From: Gammaproteobacteria bacterium | GTDB taxonomy: Bacteria > Pseudomonadota > Gammaproteobacteria > Natronospirales > REEB76 | Assembly: GCA_028871235.1 (NCBI GenBank) | Contig: JAGWNO010000060.1 | Location: 1-11,067, forward strand | Direction of reading: 5' to 3' | Length of the DNA: 11,067 nucleotides | Part shown: positions 7,205 to 11,067 of the stretch, piece after piece | Position numbering within the stretch: the first letter of the stretch is position 1 | How the letters are laid out: each line of letters starts with the position of its first letter | The notes under the pieces: generated by a model | Databases searched by the model: none | Seen by the model: only the letters and a program-made list of their open reading frames with translations | What the model was told of the DNA's origin: nothing | Made by a program: the position numbers and the translations under genes

Positions 7205-8263
7205 TCAGTCGAAGCTCCGTAAGGCCAGACCACAGGCGACCAGCAGGGCCGCGGCTTCGTTTTCCACCATCTGCGATTTTGCCCTGGATGATAGTTTCAT
7301 CCTGCCGAATGGGTTTCCGACCAGGGTGGGGGTGTTGAGTTTCTCGCTGATGCGCTCGGCGGCACCGGGTATGGCCGCGCATCCGCCGCACACGATGATT
7401 TGATCGAGATGCTGATGCTCGCTGGTGGATGACTGGTAGAACTGCAGCGAGCGGTTTACGGTCTGCGCCATGTCATCCATGAAAGGATCGAGGATCTCGA
7501 CCTTGTAATTGTTGGGCAGACCGCCTTCTTTCTTGGCCTTGCCGGCTTCGTCGTAAGTGAGACCGTAATGGCGCATGATTTCGTCGGTGAGGACCTTGCC
7601 GCCGAAATCAGCGGTATGGCTATAGATGATCTTGCGGTCACGCAGCACGCTGAAAGTGGTGGCAGCGGCGCCGAAATCCACCAGGCCGATGGTGCGGTCC
7701 AGACCCTCGTCCACCATCTGGTGGGTGAGCAGCTTGCAGGCGTTTTCCACGGCGTAGACTTCCACGTCAACCACCTTGGCGTTCATGCCGGCCACTTCCA
7801 GCACTGCCTGGAGTTTTTCGATGTTTTCCTTGCGTGCGGCCACCAGCAGCACATCCACCAGGTCCGGATCGGCCTGGGATATGCCGAGGATTTCGTAATC
7901 GAATGCCACTTCTTCCAGTGGCTGGGAGATGTATTGGTCGGCCTGGAGCTCTATCTGTTCACCCAAATCCCTGTCCGGCAGGGACGCGGGCATCTGGATG
8001 GTCTTGGTCATGACCTGACCGCCCACGGCGACGGCGGCGTATTTGGTATGCGGGCTGGCGCGTTTTACCGCCTTGCGCACCGCCTCGCCCACTGCATCCA
8101 GGTCCATGATGACCTTGTCGGTGATAGCATTGACGGGCATGGCTTCGGCAGCGAAGCTTTCTACCTTATAGGCGCCCCCGCTCTTGGAAAGCTCGATCAG
8201 CTTGACGGACGAAGTGCTGATGTCGATTCCCACGAGCGGTGTTGACGAAGGCTTTAAAAGCAC
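7205..8263 (-). CDS. pilM: Type IV pilus assembly protein PilM (actin-like ATPase)
   Basis: PilM is a cytoplasmic actin/FtsA-like protein that binds nucleotide and the N-terminal INLLP peptide of PilN, connecting cytoplasmic pilus components to the inner-membrane complex. The 352 residues match the usual length. The actin-fold nucleotide motifs are visible: phosphate-1 VGIDISTSSVKLIEL (11-25), phosphate-2 IGLVDFGAAATTFSVL (192-207) and the adenosine motif IIVCGGCAAIPG (289-300). The segments EQIELQADQYISQPLEEV (102-119) and NPFGRMKLS (317-325) are also characteristic. The start is a GTG at 8263 preceded by AAGGA with 8-nt spacing. It is the first gene of the minus-strand cluster and is divergent from mrcA across a 175-nt intergenic region that contains its likely promoter. 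Confidence 0.98.
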   Translation of the reverse strand: MLLKPSSTPLVGIDISTSSVKLIELSKSGGAYKVESFAAEAMPVNAITDKVIMDLDAVGEAVRKAVKRASPHTKYAAVAVGGQVMTKTIQMPASLPDRDLGEQIELQADQYISQPLEEVAFDYEILGISQADPDLVDVLLVAARKENIEKLQAVLEVAGMNAKVVDVEVYAVENACKLLTHQMVDEGLDRTIGLVDFGAAATTFSVLRDRKIIYSHTADFGGKVLTDEIMRHYGLTYDEAGKAKKEGGLPNNYKVEILDPFMDDMAQTVNRSLQFYQSSTSEHQHLDQIIVCGGCAAIPGAAERISEKLNTPTLVGNPFGRMKLSSRAKSQMVENEAAALLVACGLALRSFD

Positions 8264-8271
8264 GTCTATAG

Positions 8272-8276
8272 TCCTT
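8272..8276 (-). promoter_or_regulatory. Ribosome binding site deciding the pilM GTG start
   Basis: The minus strand reads AAGGA (within GAAAGGAC) 8 nt before the GTG at 8263. It supports this non-ATG start for PilM, whose N-terminus then agrees with the family. Confidence 0.65.
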
Positions 8277-8293
8277 TCGCTGACCCCTGAAAT

Positions 8294-8308
8294 CGACCCC
8301 GAGGGTCG
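8294..8308. repeat. Inverted repeat in the pilM leader
   Basis: CGACCC (8294-8299) and GGGTCG (8303-8308) form a perfect 6-bp stem with a 3-nt loop. An additional GACCC at 8282-8286 could pair with the same GGGTC, so two exclusive hairpins are possible in a transcript from the predicted pilM promoter. The stem has no T run, so it is not a terminator. Function, if any, is unknown. Confidence 0.4.
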
Positions 8309-8332
8309 CCCCGTGTCTTAAGTCACAGCTTC

Positions 8333-8360
8333 AATATATATCAACAAATGATTAAATCAA
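8333..8360 (-). promoter_or_regulatory. Predicted sigma70-type promoter of pilMNOPQ
   Basis: On the minus strand, TTGATT (8360-8355) and TATATT (8338-8333) are separated by 16 nt and resemble the -35 and -10 consensus (TTGACA and TATAAT), with four and five matches out of six. The promoter lies in a strongly AT-rich stretch within GC-rich surroundings and would start transcription at about 8326, leaving a leader of about 62 nt. The position upstream of the first gene of the cluster fits. No experimental start is available. Confidence 0.5.
8349..8359. promoter_or_regulatory. Perfect 11-bp palindrome TGATTAAATCA (possible operator)
   Basis: TGATT and AATCA flank a central A as a perfect palindrome. 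It covers most of the predicted pilM -35 box, and lies just upstream of the TATAGT that could serve mrcA. It resembles an FNR/CRP half-site arrangement but has the wrong spacing for FNR (three instead of four central bases), so no regulator is assigned. In AT-rich DNA such a palindrome may also be chance. Confidence 0.3.
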
Positions 8361-8361
8361 A

Positions 8362-8367
8362 TATAGT
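8362..8367 (+). promoter_or_regulatory. Possible -10 element of mrcA
   Basis: TATAGT matches five of six bases of the -10 consensus and lies 72 nt before the mrcA ATG, in the AT-rich divergent region. The bases 15-19 nt upstream do not resemble a -35 box, so the call is weak. Confidence 0.25.
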
Positions 8368-8380
8368 TTTTTCACTTTTG

Positions 8381-8401
8381 GACAGGTCATTTCTGACCGT
8401 C
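8381..8401. repeat. Imperfect inverted repeat in the mrcA leader
   Basis: GGTCA (8385-8389) and TGACC (8394-8398) form a perfect 5-bp stem with a 4-nt loop. It is extended by GAC (8381-8383) and GTC (8399-8401) with a single bulged A at 8384. A run of seven C follows at once. It could be an operator or an RNA hairpin upstream of mrcA. No T run follows, so it is not a terminator. Confidence 0.4.
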
Positions 8402-8429
8402 CCCCCCGGGCCCTGACGCGCCGATTCAC

Positions 8430-8436
8430 AGGTGGG
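8430..8436 (+). promoter_or_regulatory. Ribosome binding site of mrcA (short spacing)
   Basis: AGGTGGG ends only 2 nt before the ATG at 8439, closer than the usual 5-9 nt. GTCCC at 8399-8403 is complementary to GGGAC at 8434-8438, so the site could be partly hidden in RNA structure. No other in-frame start with a better site precedes it before a stop at 8394. Confidence 0.45.
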
Positions 8437-8438
8437 AC

Positions 8439-10850
8439 ATGCGCCGACTCCCCAAAGCACTATATGTTGTGATTGCCCTTGTCCTGGGACTCTTCGGGTT
8501 GGGGTTCCTGGGCCTGGTGGGGGCCTATTTGTTCGTAGCCCCCAGCCTGCCTTCGGTGGCGGTGCTCAAGGACATCCGTCTGCAGGTGCCCCTGCGGGTC
8601 TATACCAGGGACGGGCGCCTGCTGGCGGTGTTTGGGGAGAAGCGACGCATACCCCTGGATTATGACCAAATCCCCAAACCCATGGTGGACGCCTTCGTGG
8701 CGGCTGAGGACGAGCATTTTTGGGAGCATCCTGGGGTGGATGTGCAGGGCATCCTGCGGGCGGCCGTGCACCTGGCGCTCACCGGCGAGAAGACCCAGGG
8801 CGGCGGTACCATCACCATGCAGCTCGCCCGCAACTTCTTTCTTACCCGCGAAAAGACCTATACCCGCAAGCTGCGGGAGGTTTTCCTGGCTTTGAAAATC
8901 GAGCGGGAGCTGTCCAAACAGGACATCCTGGCTCTCTACCTCAATAAGATTTACCTGGGTAACCGCGCTTACGGCGTGGGGGCGGCGGCGGAGGTGTATT
9001 ACGGCGTTGACGTCGACCACCTGACCCTGGACCAGATCGCCATGATCGCGGGGCTCCCCAAGGCGCCATCCAGCGACAATCCCCTGGTGAATCCTGACCG
9101 CGCCATGGCGCGCCGCGGTTATGTGCTCGGCCGCATGCTGACGGACGGCTACATCAGCAAGGATCAGTATCAGCAGGCCATGGCCGCACCCATGACCGCC
9201 TCCTATCATGAGCCTACCGCAGAAGTGAGTGCGCCCTATCTTGCCGAGATGGTGCGCGACTACATGGTTAGCACCTACGGGGATGATGCGTATACCGCCG
9301 GCTACTCGGTGATCACCACCATTGACAGCCGCCTGCAGCCCCTGGCGGTGAAGGCGGTGCGGGCCGGACTGTTGGATTACGACCAGCGACACGGCTGGCG
9401 CGGTGCGGTCGCGCATGTGGAAGTACCCTTGGATTCAGGCCAGGACGACTGGCAGAAACTGGTCGCGGATTATGGACATGCAGGCGGCCTGTTTCCCGCG
9501 CTGGCATTGAAGGTTGAAAACCAGGATGTGCAGTTTTACGCGGATGGCGTCGGTCTGGTGACGGTGAACTGGGCTGGCCTCAAGTGGGCGCAACGGTACA
9601 TCACTGTCAACAGCGTGGGCGCAGCGCCGCGGACCGCCGGCGATATCCTCAAACGCGGCGATATCGTCTATCTGCAGCACAATGACGACGGCAGCTGGGC
9701 ACTGTCGCAGATACCGGTGGCGCAGAGCGCCCTGGTGTGCGTGGATCCTTTCGATGGCGCCATCGCCGCGCTGGTGGGCGGCTTCGATTTCGACGCCAGC
9801 AAGTTCAACCGTGCCATCCAGGCCCATCGCCAGCCCGGTTCGTCCTTCAAGCCATTCTATTATTCCGCGGCGCTGGAGAACGGCTTCACACCGGCCAGCG
9901 TGGTCAACGATGCGCCGGTGGTGATGAAAGATCCGTCCTTGGGCGTGTGGCGGCCGGGTAACTATGAAGGCGATTTCAGCGGCCCCACGCGCCTGCGCCT
10001 GGCATTAGCGCACTCTCTGAATCTGGTATCCATACGGGTGCTACAGAGTATTGGTGTGGATTACGCCATAAATTATCTCTCCCGGTTCGGCTTCGACCCG
10101 GGCGAGCTGCCCCACAATCTGACCTTGGCCCTGGGCAGCGCCAGCCTGAGCCCGCTGGAGATGGTGCGCGGCTATGCGGTATTCGCCAACCACGGCTTCC
10201 GGGTTACACCGTACTTCATCCAGCGTGTCGAGGACGGTTCCGGCAAGCTGTTGTTTGAAGCCAATCCGGACGTAGCCTGCGATACCTGCAGCGTGGATAC
10301 CACCGGCGCCACCCAAGCACCGGCACCGGCCACCACCAGCGCAGCGCTCGCCGCGGTGCCCCCGCAGATGCCGCAGTTCGCGCCCCAGGTGATCACGCCG
10401 CAGAACGCCTGGCTTATGACCAACATGTTGCAGGACGTGATCAAGTACGGCACTGGTGCGCGAGCTCAGGCACTGGGCCGGGTGAACCTGGCTGGTAAGA
10501 CCGGCACTACCAATGATTTTACTGACGCCTGGTTCGATGGTTACAACAATGACATTGTGACCGTGGTATGGGTGGGCAATGACCAGCCGGCGCAGTCACT
10601 GGGTGACGGTGAGCAGGGCGCCAGGGCGGCATTGCCCATCTGGATGGATTTCATGGGACCGGCGTTGCAGGGCGTTCCCCAGGCGCCATTCATAGAGCCG
10701 CCAGGCATTGTGCAAGCGCGTATCGATCCCCGCACGGGCCTTTTGGTCAGCGCCAACGATCCTGGCTCGATCTTCGAGTACTTCCTGGCTGGCCATCTGC
10801 CGGCCAAGGCGCAGGACAAAAAAAAGCAGAGCAGTACGGATCTCTTTTGA
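8439..10850 (+). CDS. mrcA: Penicillin-binding protein 1A (bifunctional peptidoglycan synthase)
   Basis: This class A penicillin-binding protein polymerises lipid II into glycan strands and crosslinks the peptides, acting from the inner membrane on the periplasmic wall. The 803 residues include a basic start MRR and one transmembrane helix (about 9-33). The GT51 glycosyltransferase domain (about 50-230) has catalytic Glu90 in AAEDEHFWEHPG, the GGGTITMQLARNFF block (121-134) and Glu155 in KIERELSKQDILALYLN. An OB-like insert spans about 320-425. The transpeptidase domain (about 428-740) has the SxxK motif SSFK (468-471, nucleophile Ser468), SLN (526-528) and KTGTT (687-691). A Cys-containing, Ala/Pro-rich segment (611-650, with ACDTC) corresponds to a region also present in E. 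coli PBP1a. Divergence from pilM is the classic ponA-pilM order of Gammaproteobacteria. The C-terminus ends in a Lys/Gln/Ser tail. Confidence 0.98.
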   Translation: MRRLPKALYVVIALVLGLFGLGFLGLVGAYLFVAPSLPSVAVLKDIRLQVPLRVYTRDGRLLAVFGEKRRIPLDYDQIPKPMVDAFVAAEDEHFWEHPGVDVQGILRAAVHLALTGEKTQGGGTITMQLARNFFLTREKTYTRKLREVFLALKIERELSKQDILALYLNKIYLGNRAYGVGAAAEVYYGVDVDHLTLDQIAMIAGLPKAPSSDNPLVNPDRAMARRGYVLGRMLTDGYISKDQYQQAMAAPMTASYHEPTAEVSAPYLAEMVRDYMVSTYGDDAYTAGYSVITTIDSRLQPLAVKAVRAGLLDYDQRHGWRGAVAHVEVPLDSGQDDWQKLVADYGHAGGLFPALALKVENQDVQFYADGVGLVTVNWAGLKWAQRYITVNSVGAAPRTAGDILKRGDIVYLQHNDDGSWALSQIPVAQSALVCVDPFDGAIAALVGGFDFDASKFNRAIQAHRQPGSSFKPFYYSAALENGFTPASVVNDAPVVMKDPSLGVWRPGNYEGDFSGPTRLRLALAHSLNLVSIRVLQSIGVDYAINYLSRFGFDPGELPHNLTLALGSASLSPLEMVRGYAVFANHGFRVTPYFIQRVEDGSGKLLFEANPDVACDTCSVDTTGATQAPAPATTSAALAAVPPQMPQFAPQVITPQNAWLMTNMLQDVIKYGTGARAQALGRVNLAGKTGTTNDFTDAWFDGYNNDIVTVVWVGNDQPAQSLGDGEQGARAALPIWMDFMGPALQGVPQAPFIEPPGIVQARIDPRTGLLVSANDPGSIFEYFLAGHLPAKAQDKKKQSSTDLF

Positions 10851-10894
10851 GTATGTGCTAATCTTTCTTCAAGCAACCTTAATACGCACTGCCC

Positions 10895-11067
10895 ATGGCC
10901 AGACGCGCTTCGCCGCGCATGGACGATTCGCGGCGCTTGCTTGCCCAGGAAGCGGCCCGCATCATGGCCGAAGAAGGCGTACGCGATTTCCGCTTCGCTA
11001 AATGCAAAGCGGCGGAACGCCTGGGGTTTGATGTCCGCAGTCTCCATCTCCCCACCAACATTGAAGT
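10895..11067 (+). CDS. Uncharacterised protein, N-terminal part (cut by the right edge)
   Basis: I do not recognise a named family. An ATG at 10895 opens a frame of 57 codons that runs off the window, 44 nt after mrcA on the same strand. The visible part is very basic at first (MARRASPRMDDSRR), then has a likely helix (LLAQEAARIMAEEGV, 15-29) and a second charged helical segment (FRFAKCKAAERLG, 32-44). The pattern is loosely like the first helices of a TetR-type helix-turn-helix, but the typical TetR turn and glycine are not seen, so no DNA-binding role is claimed. An in-frame stop at 10880 limits the upstream start; Met9 at 10919 is an alternative. Neither start has an obvious ribosome binding site. 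Codon use resembles the neighbours. I recall similar N-termini among hypothetical proteins of Gammaproteobacteria, but cannot check this. Confidence 0.7.
   Translation, partial: MARRASPRMDDSRRLLAQEAARIMAEEGVRDFRFAKCKAAERLGFDVRSLHLPTNIE

Noticed and set aside
7204..7233. Longer PilN start at GTG 7233
   Set aside because: It adds ten unconserved residues before the MPRINLLPWR N-terminus and overlaps the end of pilM.
8339..8351. IHF-like site TATCAACAAATGA
   Set aside because: It has one mismatch in the core consensus, and similar matches are expected by chance in such AT-rich DNA.
8401..8407. C7 run before mrcA as a phase-variation tract
   Set aside because: It is short and lies outside the coding region and outside any credible promoter spacer, so length change would have no evident switching effect.
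8460..9416. A 318-codon minus-strand frame and other frames opposite or inside mrcA
   Set aside because: No domain is visible and the plus-strand PBP1a is complete with all catalytic motifs.
10851..10894. Possible promoter (TGCTAATCT at 10856-10864) or terminator between mrcA and the next gene
   Set aside because: The -10-like hexamer matches consensus at only three of six positions with no -35 box, and no hairpin with a T run is present.

Overview
The window reads as ordinary core-chromosome sequence from a GC-rich gammaproteobacterium. The main clue is gene order. A penicillin-binding protein 1a gene (mrcA/ponA) is divergent from a complete pilMNOPQ type IV pilus cluster, which runs directly into aroK and aroB. 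This arrangement is well known in Pseudomonas and many other Gammaproteobacteria. The order or genus cannot be fixed from sequence alone. No phage, transposon, CRISPR, tRNA or rRNA sequence was seen.

Left part, minus strand, read from right to left: pilM (8263-7205), pilN (7203-6601), pilO (6604-5948), pilP (5951-5394), pilQ (5372-3156), aroK (3099-2551), aroB (2531-1452), dgt (1455-250) and the 5' end of pyrF (213 to beyond base 1). Neighbours overlap by 4 nt or are separated by 1 to 56 nt, and no convincing terminator lies between them, so one long transcription unit is plausible. pilMNO form the cytoplasmic and inner-membrane alignment platform of the pilus machine. PilP is the lipoprotein that ties this platform to PilQ, the outer-membrane secretin. 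aroK and aroB supply two shikimate-pathway steps. dgt encodes an HD-domain dNTP triphosphohydrolase and pyrF the last step of UMP synthesis, so the distal part of the unit is nucleotide and aromatic housekeeping.

Middle, 8264-8438: a 175-nt divergent intergenic region with a very AT-rich core (8331-8377), a good sigma70-type promoter for pilM, a perfect 11-bp palindrome over its -35 box, and several small inverted repeats in the two leaders. One potential pairing would cover the mrcA ribosome binding site.

Right part, plus strand: mrcA (8439-10850), a full-length bifunctional peptidoglycan synthase with all expected catalytic motifs, then the first 57 codons of an unrecognised small protein (10895 to the right edge).

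I looked for an undescribed system and did not find one. All genes except the right-edge fragment are well-known families with intact key residues. The findings are small regulatory or annotation-level observations and are scored low to moderate.
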